DNA of 64,000 nt. It comes from Ignavibacterium sp. Its GTDB lineage: Bacteria; Zixibacteria; MSB-5A5; GN15; PGXB01. Under the pieces are notes generated by a model, which was not told where the DNA came from, did not search any database, and saw only the letters and a program-made list of their open reading frames with translations. Location of the stretch: positions 20,153 through 84,152 of the forward strand of contig DYGG01000006.1 of assembly GCA_020724775.1 (NCBI GenBank), written 5' to 3'. The translations under genes were made by a program, and so were the position numbers. Positions 8,464 through 17,345 of this stretch are shown in pieces; within the stretch, counting starts at the first letter, position 1, and every line of letters starts with the position of its first letter.

Positions 8464-9585
8464 CTACAGACTGGCTGAAAGACTGACCAACACCTGATGT
8501 CCGGTCAGATCTATTCGATTGTCATCAACACTTCCGGTAAAATACCGGTAGTCCAGGCCTATGCCGAAACGCTCTTCGGGACGGCTGCCGATTCCGCAAC
8601 CAACGCCGAAAATTTCGGACTTGCCGAAGTTAAGTTCATTGGAGCCGAGAAGTCGCATCTCTCCCGCCAGAGAAAAAATCCATTTTTTGGAGAAATATTT
8701 CCCCAGCGTCAAGCCGGCGGCAAATTCATTGCCATAAAATTTCAGTTGCTCTAATGTCGATTCATCTTCACTGTAACGGGTATTCCGCCCCCGGGCAAGA
8801 TAGCGCAATTCGGCCGTGGCGGCGCCGAAATCATTCCCCGCCGACGCCGCGGTCTGCAGTTCCAGCAGAGGGCTCTGCTTAAAAATCTTTTTCCCGGCGA
8901 CCTGGTCGGTGGTGAAAATAGTATAGATGACATTTGCCATAAGAAGCCTGTTTCTCTCGCCCAGTTCCATGCCGCCGTTAAGAGAGATAATATCGCCCGG
9001 ATTGTACTTCTCCATTCCTTCGTACGGCTCATATTCGCCGGTGTATTCAAACATAGCGCCGGCGCCGCAGCGGATTTTCCCCAGCATCGTAGCGCCGCCG
9101 ACCAGGGCATTGAAACCGAATCCTTCACCATATTTTGTAATGGGAAACTGCAAGTAATTTTGAGAAAGATACTCAATAACCAGCCATTCCTTGCTCAAAT
9201 TGAGTTTCTTTTTGCCGGTCGGAATATTGAATCCGGCGCTGAAAAGCAACTGGTCGTTGGAAAAAGAACGGCTGAACTGCATACGGGCATCCCCCACTCC
9301 CGAGAGGGAGTACTCATTCGATGGCGTGGTCAGCTCATTGGAAGCTCCGGCAAAGTAAAAAGTTGCTTCCAAATTTTCCCCCAGCGGAACAAACCCGCTC
9401 AGCGGGGTTGCCAGTTGCGCCAGTTTTATTTTGACATCGGAGTTCTTCAATTCCCAGTAACTGAATACCGGCTGAATGCCGCCCGAGGTCGGCTGTCCCA
9501 GAAGAATTTGAGCCTCGCTCTTCAGGGAGAAAATCGATGTCGTCCCCAGAAGGACCATTGCGGCAATAATCATTTTATTTCGCAT
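8464..9585 (-). CDS. Outer-membrane beta-barrel protein
   Basis: 373 residues with a signal peptide (hydrophobic core MIIAAMVLLGTTSIFSL, cut after SEAQ or nearby). The mature protein alternates short amphipathic strands with turns, and its last strand LTGHQVLVSLSASL is a typical C-terminal strand with many hydrophobic/aromatic positions. No specific porin family is recognised. Its start overlaps the stop of the upstream CsgG-like gene by 11 bases, so translation is probably coupled. Located next to two CsgG-like proteins and a lipoprotein, it may form part of an outer-membrane complex; that is inference. Confidence 0.65.
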   Translation of the reverse strand: MRNKMIIAAMVLLGTTSIFSLKSEAQILLGQPTSGGIQPVFSYWELKNSDVKIKLAQLATPLSGFVPLGENLEATFYFAGASNELTTPSNEYSLSGVGDARMQFSRSFSNDQLLFSAGFNIPTGKKKLNLSKEWLVIEYLSQNYLQFPITKYGEGFGFNALVGGATMLGKIRCGAGAMFEYTGEYEPYEGMEKYNPGDIISLNGGMELGERNRLLMANVIYTIFTTDQVAGKKIFKQSPLLELQTAASAGNDFGAATAELRYLARGRNTRYSEDESTLEQLKFYGNEFAAGLTLGKYFSKKWIFSLAGEMRLLGSNELNFGKSEIFGVGCGIGSRPEERFGIGLDYRYFTGSVDDNRIDLTGHQVLVSLSASL

Positions 9586-10894
9586 CGAGATTCCCTCCTA
9601 TTACCAACCGTCCGTAGTTGTCAACCTGGGGAGGAATCTGTGATGCCCTGTCCAGAAGCGAGTTACGGAGGGCGCCGGAATTGCTGAGGACGTAGCGAAG
9701 TCGTCGCTCCAGACCGCGGTTCCCGCGCTCTTCCCGCGCCTCATTCTCTACATTCTGCTCAAACTGGGAAAACGACAATTCGCCGCCCGGTCCGGCCTTT
9801 GCCGCCATTGACGCCTGCTGATAACGATTCTGCGCCAATTGAAATCCTCTGTCGATCTTCACGGCGCTCTGAAACTCCCGCGCCGCCTGTTTATACATCC
9901 CGCGGCGGGCATATCCCAGACCGCGGCAATAAGCCATAAAGGCGAGATACGACTCCGTAGGTACTTTCTGAATGGCATCCCGCTCCTCTTGCGTCAGGTC
10001 AATTTTGAGGTTGTCGATTATCTTGAAGACAAACTCTTTCTGAAGTTTGAATATTCCCTTAAGTTTCCCTTCGCTGGGGTCGGTTGTTACTGCGGAACTT
10101 TCTGCAATATTTACTATCGCTCCGCCCAGGCGAAGTTCCTCTTTCCCTAGTCCGATTAGATTGCCGGTGACGACATTGCGACTGCCAAGAATTCGCCCCA
10201 TCCGCGGCGCCGTATTCGGATCGGATACCCCGGTTTCCGCCAGTTTCAGTTCATTCAAGAGCGCGTCTATCTTCTGTCGTTCGACAACACGCAGGGAACT
10301 GACTTTGGAAAGGTCGATAGCAGTGAATTCCGCCAGACCGCTTGCTAGCGGGGCAGTCTCCGGCGGAAGACTGGAACCGTCAAAATTGACCACCGCTATC
10401 GAATTGGAGGGAATAGACTGCACATCAATCTCTTTTTCATTTTTCACGGCGTTGGCGATTTCCGCCTGCAATTTAAGATTCGCCAGGCGGTCAAGATGCT
10501 GCCTAAGCGTATTTCCCATTTCACCTTTAGGATTGAGATTGAGAGCCGTCGAATAGGCGCCGATAGCGGCGTCAAGATTATTCTGCTTCTCCGACAGAAG
10601 CCCGATATACAAATAGGAGAGTGGCTCCGGCTTGATGATATTTGCCTGTTTGAGGGCATCTTCCGCCTTGGTCAACTCTCCCTTTTTGTAATAGGCGATA
10701 CCCAGTTCCCGCCAGGCCTCGGCGCTTGCCGGATTCGCCTTTATCTCGGCATAATATTTTTCTATGGCGCGGTCGTAATCCCCCTGTTCCGCCAGACTGC
10801 TTCCCTGCATATACAGAGAATGAGAACATCCCGAAATCAGAAACAGGAAAAACAAACCCAAAAGCCACTTTCTTGGACTGTTTATATTCCTCAT
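9575..10894 (-). CDS. TPR/CsgG-like outer-membrane lipoprotein
   Basis: 439 residues. Lipobox LISGC (Cys about 23) follows the signal peptide. Residues about 30-130 hold three TPR-like repeats (EQGDYDRAIEKYYAEIKANP and similar). Residues about 165-290 form a CsgG/FlgO-like domain: IAVVNFDGSSLPPETAPLA, then LRVVERQKIDALLNELKL and GRILGSRNVVTGNL. A further TPR-like unit (YARRGMYKQAAREFQSAVKI) precedes a charged tail. CsgG makes the curli export pore, but the related FlgO/LpoB/TolB-N type folds act as envelope factors, so no pore is assumed. The gene starts 6 bases after a paralogous CsgG-like gene. Confidence 0.7.
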   Translation of the reverse strand: MRNINSPRKWLLGLFFLFLISGCSHSLYMQGSSLAEQGDYDRAIEKYYAEIKANPASAEAWRELGIAYYKKGELTKAEDALKQANIIKPEPLSYLYIGLLSEKQNNLDAAIGAYSTALNLNPKGEMGNTLRQHLDRLANLKLQAEIANAVKNEKEIDVQSIPSNSIAVVNFDGSSLPPETAPLASGLAEFTAIDLSKVSSLRVVERQKIDALLNELKLAETGVSDPNTAPRMGRILGSRNVVTGNLIGLGKEELRLGGAIVNIAESSAVTTDPSEGKLKGIFKLQKEFVFKIIDNLKIDLTQEERDAIQKVPTESYLAFMAYCRGLGYARRGMYKQAAREFQSAVKIDRGFQLAQNRYQQASMAAKAGPGGELSFSQFEQNVENEAREERGNRGLERRLRYVLSNSGALRNSLLDRASQIPPQVDNYGRLVIGGNLDAK

Positions 10895-10900
10895 CTTAAA

Positions 10901-11950
10901 TTACCCTGCCAGAGGTCTATAGATTTCCATTTTCCGTTTGGCTTCGGCGAAGGAATTATCCATTTCGTACGCCTTCTTAAAGCATTCGTAGGCATTCTTG
11001 TAATCATACTTGTCCATGAAATCAAGACCGCGAGAATATAGAGTGGTGGCGTCGAGCGATTCCGTACCGCCCTCTTTCAGCAGATTCTTGACCGCATCGG
11101 TTAACTGCACATCCAGCCGCGCCGCCAGTTCCTCTACCAATTCCTTCTCCAACCTGGCATATTCCGGCTTTCCCTCTTTATCGACCGAGGCAATTATCTC
11201 GGAGGTCTCGACACTGACTACCCGAACAATCATCCGGGTGCTTTTATCGTCTATCTGTGTAATGCTCCCGAAAATCATATATTGTGCCCCGAGAATCTTG
11301 CCAACCCTTACCGCGGTAGCCGGGTCAACCCCGCCTGACTTCTGAAGTTCCTGCTCTTTGAGGACGAAGTCAATCTTATCCCGCTCGACAACTTTCAAAG
11401 AAGAGATTTTGCCAAAATCATGCTCGAAGAAATCGGCCAATCCCTTGGAAAGATATCCCAGTTCCTGCTGATATTTGCCGACCGAGAAATTGTCGAATTC
11501 CATTATGGCGATAGTCTTGATGCCGCTGTTTTTGTCTTCATCGCAGGAGAGAGCATTCTTATTCTTCAGTATTTCGTACCACTTATCTCGCAGTTCCTTG
11601 GGCCAGATATCCTGAGGCAGATGGGTTACGCAGGGGCCGACATCAGATATCTTCTTGAGATAATCGATGGAATTGCGGTAATACTCTTCGCCTTTGGCAT
11701 AAGTGATAATGCTTAATGCCTCAAATACGGCGATGCTGTCACGAGGGGTCAGGTCGGTCCTTTTCAGAAGTTCGCTGGCGACGTTAATCCCCTTTTCGAA
11801 TTCCAGTTCGCTGTAATACTTGAGTGCTTCACCGATTTTTTCCGCAACATTGATTTCCTGTGCGGAGACATTAATCGCTGCCGCCACAACGAAGATCGCA
11901 AGTCCCAGAGGCGCCGCAGCCTTGACAAAAGCCCGAATAGTAATCATCAC
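10901..11950 (-). CDS. CsgG-like periplasmic protein with C-terminal TPR
   Basis: 349 residues with a signal peptide (LGLAIFVVAAAINVSAQ). A helical region about 30-120 is followed by a CsgG/FlgO-like domain at about 145-290 (IKTIAIMEFDNFSVGKYQQE, LKVVERDKIDFVLKEQEL, GKILGAQYMIFGSI) and a final TPR-like helix pair (KYDYKNAYECFKKAYEMDNS). It is clearly a paralogue of the next gene in the operon, sharing the VVERxKID and VGKILGA/MGRILGS signatures, but has no lipobox. GAAAGGAG precedes the double ATG. Likely an envelope complex partner of the downstream lipoprotein and beta-barrel; function unknown. Confidence 0.7.
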   Translation of the reverse strand: MMITIRAFVKAAAPLGLAIFVVAAAINVSAQEINVAEKIGEALKYYSELEFEKGINVASELLKRTDLTPRDSIAVFEALSIITYAKGEEYYRNSIDYLKKISDVGPCVTHLPQDIWPKELRDKWYEILKNKNALSCDEDKNSGIKTIAIMEFDNFSVGKYQQELGYLSKGLADFFEHDFGKISSLKVVERDKIDFVLKEQELQKSGGVDPATAVRVGKILGAQYMIFGSITQIDDKSTRMIVRVVSVETSEIIASVDKEGKPEYARLEKELVEELAARLDVQLTDAVKNLLKEGGTESLDATTLYSRGLDFMDKYDYKNAYECFKKAYEMDNSFAEAKRKMEIYRPLAG

Positions 11951-12015
11951 CGACTCCTTTCTATTGAATTGATGCCGTCTATTTTTATACCACTGAACTT
12001 CGAGAATTCGAGTAA

Positions 12016-13545
12016 TTATTCTTCGAAATCTATATTAATCTTGGTCGTTTCGCCCGACTTTATGTTGATGATAGTGTCGCGCGCCATCTCTTTACCGTCA
12101 AGGTTGAGTTTCAGAGTAACCTGATGTTCACCCGGCTCAAGGCGAAAGGTGTACGGCGTCTGCCGCTTATCCTGAAAGACGTTGTCAATAAATATATAGG
12201 CGCCCCGTGGCGTCGAGCCGATTATCGCCGTCCCCGGGGTAATCTGGGGAGGGGTTTCCACAACCGCCGGTTTTATTTCCGGCATTTCAAAAGTATAACT
12301 CCGCCTCACCGTGTCTCCGGGCCGTACCAGTAGAGTGTCCAGTATGCTTTTATTGACCGCTTGATTGTTTCTTATCTCCAGAGTATAACGCCCGGAATCA
12401 AGCGGTATTGTCTTTTGCGTTACCTGTGAGGCCACCCGGTTGCCCTGAATGTAGATATCTCCGCGAGGTGATACTGTCATCGCCAGCACGCCGGGAATAT
12501 TCACTGCGGGGATGGCCCCTGTTGCCGAGGAAAGAGTATCAGGTCCGGCGGCTGTATTAGAGGCTGCCGATTCTGTATCGGCCATTTCCTTTTCCGGGAA
12601 GAATAGAAAATATCCGACGAGAACGACCACCGCCAGCGTTGCCAGAACGGCAGCAACTATGACCCCTTTCTTCGATATGCGATGTCTGCCGGTTTTGCCG
12701 GCAACTGCCGCCCCTTCTACCGTGGGGCTGGTTATATTGCGGCGGGTTTCCTCGACCACCCCCCTCATTTCGGCCGCGGCGCCGAAGCGGTTTTGCGGTT
12801 CTCTTTCTATCGCTCGAAGGATTATCTCCTCGAGCGGTTTAGAGATTTCCGGATTGAGCAGCCGCGGTTTGAGTGGGTCGTTGAACAATTTAGCGTCGCG
12901 CAGGGCAAATTCATTATCCCCTTCAAACGGCATATTGCCTGTCAGCATATAGAAAAGAGTGGTGCCAACGGCATAAATATCTATCAGACGGTAGTCGGTT
13001 TTCTCATTGGGGGTGAACTGCTCCGGCGCCATATATGCGGGGGTTCCGCAGGCAAATCCGGCCGTGGTGAGATTCGGGTCGGTCTTTGCCTTGGCGATAC
13101 CGAAATCGATGATTTTCACTCTGCCGGTGACATCGATCATAATATTTGACGGTTTTATATCGCGATGATAAATCTCTTTACGATGGGCAAAGTCAAGCAC
13201 GTCGAGCACTTCCGATATTATTTTCAACGCCTCAGGAATCTCCAGCCGCTGTCTTGACTGGATCATTTCATCCAGGGTGGTCCCGTCTATATACTCCATG
13301 GCGATTACCATATCATCACCATGGCTGAAGAAGTGCTTAATCTGGCAGATATTGGGATGCCCGTCGAGAAGCGCTAATTTGTCGGCTTCCTGACGAAACC
13401 GCTCCACCAGACTGGGGTCGCTGAGAATCTTAAGGACTACTTTGAGATTGGGGACATCTTTATGCACGGCAAGATAGACTTTAGCCATCCCGCCGGCGCC
13501 GATTTTCCGAAGAACCTGATAACTGCCGATGAACTGGTTTTCCAT
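12016..13545 (-). CDS. Transmembrane Ser/Thr protein kinase with periplasmic PEGA domain
   Basis: 509 residues. All Hanks-type kinase landmarks are present: glycine loop IGAGGM (15-20), Lys39, Glu53, catalytic H127-R128-D129, Asn134, D147-F-G and A173-P-E. A membrane helix lies at about 294-316 (GVIVAAVLATLAVVVLVGYF). The outside part includes a region about 355-425 and a PEGA-like domain about 437-505 (STPRGAYIFIDNVFQDKRQT...LEPGEHQVTL). The protein should phosphorylate cytoplasmic targets in response to an envelope cue. It begins the operon with two CsgG-like genes and faces a T6SS-type locus; in Pseudomonas the kinase PpkA controls T6SS through Fha, so a similar role is possible but unproven. 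No Shine-Dalgarno is seen before the ATG. Confidence 0.9.
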   Translation of the reverse strand: MENQFIGSYQVLRKIGAGGMAKVYLAVHKDVPNLKVVLKILSDPSLVERFRQEADKLALLDGHPNICQIKHFFSHGDDMVIAMEYIDGTTLDEMIQSRQRLEIPEALKIISEVLDVLDFAHRKEIYHRDIKPSNIMIDVTGRVKIIDFGIAKAKTDPNLTTAGFACGTPAYMAPEQFTPNEKTDYRLIDIYAVGTTLFYMLTGNMPFEGDNEFALRDAKLFNDPLKPRLLNPEISKPLEEIILRAIEREPQNRFGAAAEMRGVVEETRRNITSPTVEGAAVAGKTGRHRISKKGVIVAAVLATLAVVVLVGYFLFFPEKEMADTESAASNTAAGPDTLSSATGAIPAVNIPGVLAMTVSPRGDIYIQGNRVASQVTQKTIPLDSGRYTLEIRNNQAVNKSILDTLLVRPGDTVRRSYTFEMPEIKPAVVETPPQITPGTAIIGSTPRGAYIFIDNVFQDKRQTPYTFRLEPGEHQVTLKLNLDGKEMARDTIINIKSGETTKINIDFEE

Positions 13546-13554
13546 ATCCGCACA

Positions 13555-13582
13555 AATATACTTTTATGAGGTTATAAATCAA
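13555..13582 (-). promoter_or_regulatory. Predicted promoter of the kinase operon
   Basis: On the minus strand: TTGATT (13582-13577), 16-base spacer, TATATT (13560-13555) followed by TG. Only nine bases separate the -10 from the ATG, so the transcript would have almost no leader. Confidence 0.4.
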
Positions 13583-13620
13583 CAACAAGAATTGAATTGC
13601 CTCTCATGAATCTTCCTGTC

Positions 13621-13648
13621 TTGACAACTGCTTTTATATTCATAACTT
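13621..13648 (+). promoter_or_regulatory. Predicted tRNA-Arg promoter
   Basis: TTGACA (13621-13626), 16-base spacer, TAACTT (13643-13648), ending 17 bases before the mature tRNA 5' end. Confidence 0.5.
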
Positions 13649-13665
13649 ACCTTTGGTCTATAATC

Positions 13666-13739
13666 GCCCCCGTAGCTCATCCGGATAGAGCATCTGCCTT
13701 CTAAGCAGAGGGTAGCAGGTTCGAGTCCTGCCGGGGGTA
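13666..13739 (+). tRNA. tRNA-Arg (anticodon TCT)
   Basis: A full cloverleaf is visible in 74 bases. The acceptor stem GCCCCCG pairs with CGGGGGT (one G-U pair). The D-stem is GCTC/GAGC. The anticodon stem TCTGC/GCAGA encloses loop CTTCTAA with anticodon TCT. The T-stem GCAGG/CCTGC encloses TTCGAGT. The CCA end is not encoded; the gene is followed by C then T-rich sequence. It decodes AGA, a rare-to-moderate Arg codon. Confidence 0.95.
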
Positions 13740-14138
13740 CTTTAATTTGAGTCAATCTCACTGGTCAATCGATATCTCCATCTTAGATATCCTGTCGCAA
13801 TAGAATGAATTGCCACCGAGGTGGAAAGTATCGATATTTGCCGCAATTGTAATAATTTCTGAGAGATAGTCAAATTCTCGGGTGTCATTCCCGGCATTTC
13901 CGCGTGCCCAGGTAACATTATGTATGATAATTTCTTACAAGTCCGGATTACAACGGCTAATTGGCTATTGCCTGGCAATCCGAGTTTGGTCAGGCGAGTG
14001 CGCCAATTGGCAGCAAAATTAATTGACAAATCAATATAATCCGTTAGATTGATAATGTACTTTAGGTACAGCTCCAAGCAAGAACTGCCTTAGATTAGAT
14101 AGAAAAAAACGAGCGCCGGGCGTCACCTGTAGACAGGA
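13740..14138 (+). other. Intergenic stretch of about 400 bases
   Basis: No convincing gene is seen. It holds an inverted repeat GATATCT/AGATATC (13771-13777 with 13785-13791), a small CCACC/GGTGG hairpin just after it, and a predicted promoter at 14023-14050. A weak minus-strand frame here has no recognisable protein features. Confidence 0.5.
14023..14050 (+). promoter_or_regulatory. Predicted promoter for the dockerin/beta-helix gene
   Basis: TTGACA (14023-14028), 16-base spacer, TAGATT (14045-14050) followed by G. The predicted leader is about 80 bases and contains a CACCTGTAGACAGGAGTG hairpin-like element (CCTGT/ACAGG) whose 3' arm carries the AGGAG ribosome-binding site. Confidence 0.45.
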
Positions 14139-16088
14139 GTGCGTCAAAAGGAAGCCATTGTGCCTAAGTATGTCGTTATCGCAATAATCGCCATTTCAGT
14201 TTGTCCGTTCTGTAATCTTGCCGCCCAGGGGACTCTGACCATAACTCCCCAAATACCGGGCCAGTTTTTGTGGGATAATGTTGGAACTCCCACTATCCGA
14301 TTAGGGGAGCCATTCTATATCGATATCCTCTGGAATTACGTAAATGATTCCAGTATGATTGGCGGCTCCATGACGCTTGAATTTACGTCACCGGACATCC
14401 CTACTATTACCAAATTGGGGGTCTCGGGCGCTCTGCCGGCTCCATATAACAACGTTGTTCTCAAGAACGGTTTTGAAGACATATCCTACTGGAATTTCTT
14501 CGGGAACCCGTCCGATTGGCCCTACGCCTTCTATCAGGACAACTTCGATGGCACTCTGCCGGACATCTTTGGTCATGCTTTTGGCTCTACCACAGGACTT
14601 CCCGCCAATATGGGAACGGTTGCTTTCTACGAGTTCCACTTTCAGATTGACCAGGCCGGAACTTTCTGTATCGATACCGTGGAAGAGCCCAATGAGAGTT
14701 TTGGCTGGTATTTTGATGATGCCATTGCTCGACCGATTGATGCTTCCCAGGCCGGGTTCCCATATTGTTATCCGGTGGCGTTCGAGCCGCTCACATCGGT
14801 GACCAACCTCAACGACCATGGGTACGGCAGTCTGCGCTATGCCATGGAGTCGGCGAATCTTTTGGTTGGTCCCGATACCATCCTGTTTCTCGTCTCGGGC
14901 ACCATTCCCCTGCAATCACCGCTTCCTTCCTTGATTGATGACAACACCTGGATTGACGGGCAGAGCGCTCCTTCCGGCGCCCGGTCGATCGTTCTTGATG
15001 GGTCGGATCTGACGATAGGTGACGGGCTGATTATCGAAGGCAGTGATTGCAGAGTGGAAGCGCTTGTAATACGCAACTTTCCCGGTAACGGAATTGTTGT
15101 ATTCGGCTCACCGGCTTCCGGCAACAGGCTGAGCGAAAATCTTATATACCATAACGGGGGACTCGGAATTGACCTGAATAACGATGGCGTTACCATCAAT
15201 GACGATGGTGACCTTGACACCGGTCCGAATAATCTGCAGAATTATGCCACCGTCGATTCGGTCATTATGAATCCGGACAGCAGTTTCACTTTATATGGAA
15301 CATCTGCTCCGAACAGCAGCAACCAGATTTATCTGGCTCACCCTGAAGGGGACGATGTCAGGCCGGCTGACCCTTCCGGTCACGGAGAGGCGTATCAGTT
15401 CATTGGGTCTACAATTGCCGGCATAGATAGCACCTTTGAGTATCTGATTGCAAAGACGTATCGGCAGTTTTCGGTAGTGACTCTGCTCACAATTGATACT
15501 CTGGAGAACAGTTCGGAATTCAGCAGCAATATCATACTGATTCCGTCACCCCTGGTTGTGATTGCTTATTCGCCTGTTAACCTGAGAATTATCGACCCCG
15601 ACGGTTTCTATATCGGGCGTGATGCCGCCGGTAATCTTGAGCAGACCCTTTTTCCAGCGAGTTATGATGACCCGCAAAGTGATTCCGTAAATATTCCGCG
15701 ACCGATTGTAGGCAATTATCGGATAGAAGTTGTCGCGGAGAATGGCGCTCCTCCCGGCGCTACCTACAGCATCGGTGTCCGTATCGATGGTTCGGTACAA
15801 TCTACGGTTGTCTTCAATGCCGATGTTCCCACCACCGGTATGGTCGATACGGCAACTTACAGAGTGGAAGAAGAATGGCATTATATGAATGGCGATGCCA
15901 ACGGAAGCGGCGTCATTAATATACTGGATGCCACCTACATCATAAGTTATCTCTTCAAAGGGGGCCCGGAACCATACCCCAGAGAATCGGCCGACGCCCA
16001 ATGTAACGGGATTGTCAATATACTCGATGCCACTTTTATTATTCAGTACCTCTTCAAAGGGGGCGTGTCGCCCTGTCGTATTGAATAA
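14139..16088 (+). CDS. Secreted beta-helix protein with paired dockerin-like repeats
   Basis: 649 residues, GTG start after CAGGAG. A signal peptide is visible (VVIAIIAISVCPFCNLAAQ). Residues about 30-205 form a beta-rich domain; about 213-330 carry the CSLREA/parallel beta-helix style (TSVTNLNDHGYGSLRYAMES, then SDCRVEALVIRNF and LSENLIYHNGGLGIDLNN). A later beta domain resembles pre-peptidase C-terminal domains (NLRIIDPDGFYIG...). The C-terminus has two dockerin-like EF-hand repeats, GDANGSGVINILDATYIISY and a degenerate ADAQCNGIVNILDATFIIQY, each followed by LFKGG. Such repeats bind calcium and cohesins in known systems. Likely surface or extracellular. Confidence 0.8.
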   Translation: MRQKEAIVPKYVVIAIIAISVCPFCNLAAQGTLTITPQIPGQFLWDNVGTPTIRLGEPFYIDILWNYVNDSSMIGGSMTLEFTSPDIPTITKLGVSGALPAPYNNVVLKNGFEDISYWNFFGNPSDWPYAFYQDNFDGTLPDIFGHAFGSTTGLPANMGTVAFYEFHFQIDQAGTFCIDTVEEPNESFGWYFDDAIARPIDASQAGFPYCYPVAFEPLTSVTNLNDHGYGSLRYAMESANLLVGPDTILFLVSGTIPLQSPLPSLIDDNTWIDGQSAPSGARSIVLDGSDLTIGDGLIIEGSDCRVEALVIRNFPGNGIVVFGSPASGNRLSENLIYHNGGLGIDLNNDGVTINDDGDLDTGPNNLQNYATVDSVIMNPDSSFTLYGTSAPNSSNQIYLAHPEGDDVRPADPSGHGEAYQFIGSTIAGIDSTFEYLIAKTYRQFSVVTLLTIDTLENSSEFSSNIILIPSPLVVIAYSPVNLRIIDPDGFYIGRDAAGNLEQTLFPASYDDPQSDSVNIPRPIVGNYRIEVVAENGAPPGATYSIGVRIDGSVQSTVVFNADVPTTGMVDTATYRVEEEWHYMNGDANGSGVINILDATYIISYLFKGGPEPYPRESADAQCNGIVNILDATFIIQYLFKGGVSPCRIE

Positions 16089-16325
16089 AAAAGTCTGGCA
16101 CGCAGGAGATTTTCTGCCCGCGACAAAAAGGAATTGCCAGGCCTGGGGTCGTGTTCGAAACCAATTCTAATGGCTCGGAGTCCTTTCTCGGTTGAAAAAC
16201 GTTCAGATGAGATGATCCCTTTATTGCTCTTGCCGCATTTTTGATAGGGGAACAATTTGCCGGGGTCAGCTGTTTTTCTATCTATAATGGATATATTTAG
16301 TCCTATAATGTCGAGGAGGATTGGT

Positions 16326-16937
16326 TTGAAGACAAGACCCATATATTCAATACTGCTGATGATTTTCCTGTTAATCGGTGGCATATCATCGTCAGCATCA
16401 GAGATTCCGGAGGAGAAGAATATGAAGCAGCCCGAGAAAGCAAAGACCACGGAAATCGACTATCTCCATCTGCCGCTCAAGACAATTACCGGCAACGATA
16501 CTACCCTTGAGAATTTCAAGAGGAAAGTGGTCATGCTGGTCAATGTTGCCAGCAAATGCGGAAATACCAAGCAATACGCCGGTCTGGAGGAACTTTATCG
16601 CAAGTTCAAGGATAAAGGCTTCGTGGTTGTGGGGTTTCCCGCCAATAATTTTGGCGAACAGGAACCGGGAACCGACCAGGAGATTCTCAATTTCTGTCAG
16701 AGCAATTTTAATGTTACTTTTCCCATGATGTCCAAAATAAGCGTCAAAGGAAAAGACAAAAATCCCTTATATGTCTATCTGACCGAAGAATCTCCCCAGT
16801 CGGGTGAAATCGAATGGAATTTCACCAAGTTTCTGCTGGACCGAAATGGAAATGTGGCGGCGCGCTTTTCCACCAAGACCGCGCCCACCAGCGAGGAAGT
16901 TGTCTCGACTATTGAGCGGCTTCTCGGTGCCAAGTAA
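16326..16937 (+). CDS. Exported glutathione peroxidase family protein
   Basis: 203 residues from a TTG at 16326, chosen because GAGGAGGA (16313-16320) lies five bases upstream; earlier ATGs (16257, 16308) lack such a site. A signal peptide or anchor follows (IYSILLMIFLLIGGISSSAS). The peroxidatic cysteine motif NVASKCGNTKQYAGLEELY and the WNFTKFLLDRNG motif of the family are intact, so it should reduce hydroperoxides. The second family motif, normally FPCNQFGxQEPG, reads FPANNFGEQEPG: the Gln of the usual catalytic tetrad is Asn and the adjacent Cys is Ala. Position before a pterin dehydratase gene (5-base gap) suggests co-transcription. Confidence 0.85.
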   Translation: MKTRPIYSILLMIFLLIGGISSSASEIPEEKNMKQPEKAKTTEIDYLHLPLKTITGNDTTLENFKRKVVMLVNVASKCGNTKQYAGLEELYRKFKDKGFVVVGFPANNFGEQEPGTDQEILNFCQSNFNVTFPMMSKISVKGKDKNPLYVYLTEESPQSGEIEWNFTKFLLDRNGNVAARFSTKTAPTSEEVVSTIERLLGAK

Positions 16938-16942
16938 AATTT

Positions 16943-17323
16943 ATGTCCGATAATATCCCGCTGAGAGAGAGGCGGTGTATCCCCTGCCGGGGTGATATGC
17001 CGCCTCTTTCGTCAGAAGAAATTGCGGCGCTGGCTTCCCAGATCACATCCTGGAAGGTTGAAACCCAGCCAACTGCCGGCAAAGATGCACTCTGTCTTCG
17101 AAGAGAATTAAAATTCAAGAATTTTCGCGATGCGATGGCATTCCTCAGGGATCTGGAAGAAATCGCCGAAACGGAAGGGCATCACCCCGATTTCTGCGTT
17201 TGCTATGACCGGGTCCGGTTTTCGCTCTGGACGCACGCTATAGCAGGCCTGCATCAAAACGATTTCATACTGGCGGCAAAGATCGACCAGTTGTACGAGC
17301 AATATCACCCGACCAGGAAATGA
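16943..17323 (+). CDS. Pterin-4a-carbinolamine dehydratase (PCD/DCoH family)
   Basis: 126 residues. The family signature EGHHPDFCVCYDRVRFSLWT followed by HAIAGLHQNDFILAAKID is clear, giving the active-site His pair and the conserved Trp-Thr-His. The enzyme dehydrates 4a-hydroxytetrahydropterin after aromatic amino-acid hydroxylation, or acts in pterin/molybdopterin metabolism. The N-terminal 20 residues contain CIPCRG, seen in many bacterial members ('C.pC.g..ppL'). It starts 5 bases after the peroxidase gene and is followed by a bidirectional terminator. No phenylalanine hydroxylase gene is in view. Confidence 0.9.
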   Translation: MSDNIPLRERRCIPCRGDMPPLSSEEIAALASQITSWKVETQPTAGKDALCLRRELKFKNFRDAMAFLRDLEEIAETEGHHPDFCVCYDRVRFSLWTHAIAGLHQNDFILAAKIDQLYEQYHPTRK

Positions 17324-17345
17324 AGGCCTTGAATTTACGTCCAAC

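Noticed and set aside
13659..13664. TATAAT just upstream of the tRNA
   Set aside because: It ends one base before the mature tRNA 5' end and is 32 bases from the TTGACA, so it cannot be the -10 of that promoter; TAACTT at 13643-13648 fits better.
13742..14077. 111-codon minus-strand frame after the tRNA
   Set aside because: No protein features, and it spans a predicted plus-strand promoter and small hairpins; probably non-coding.
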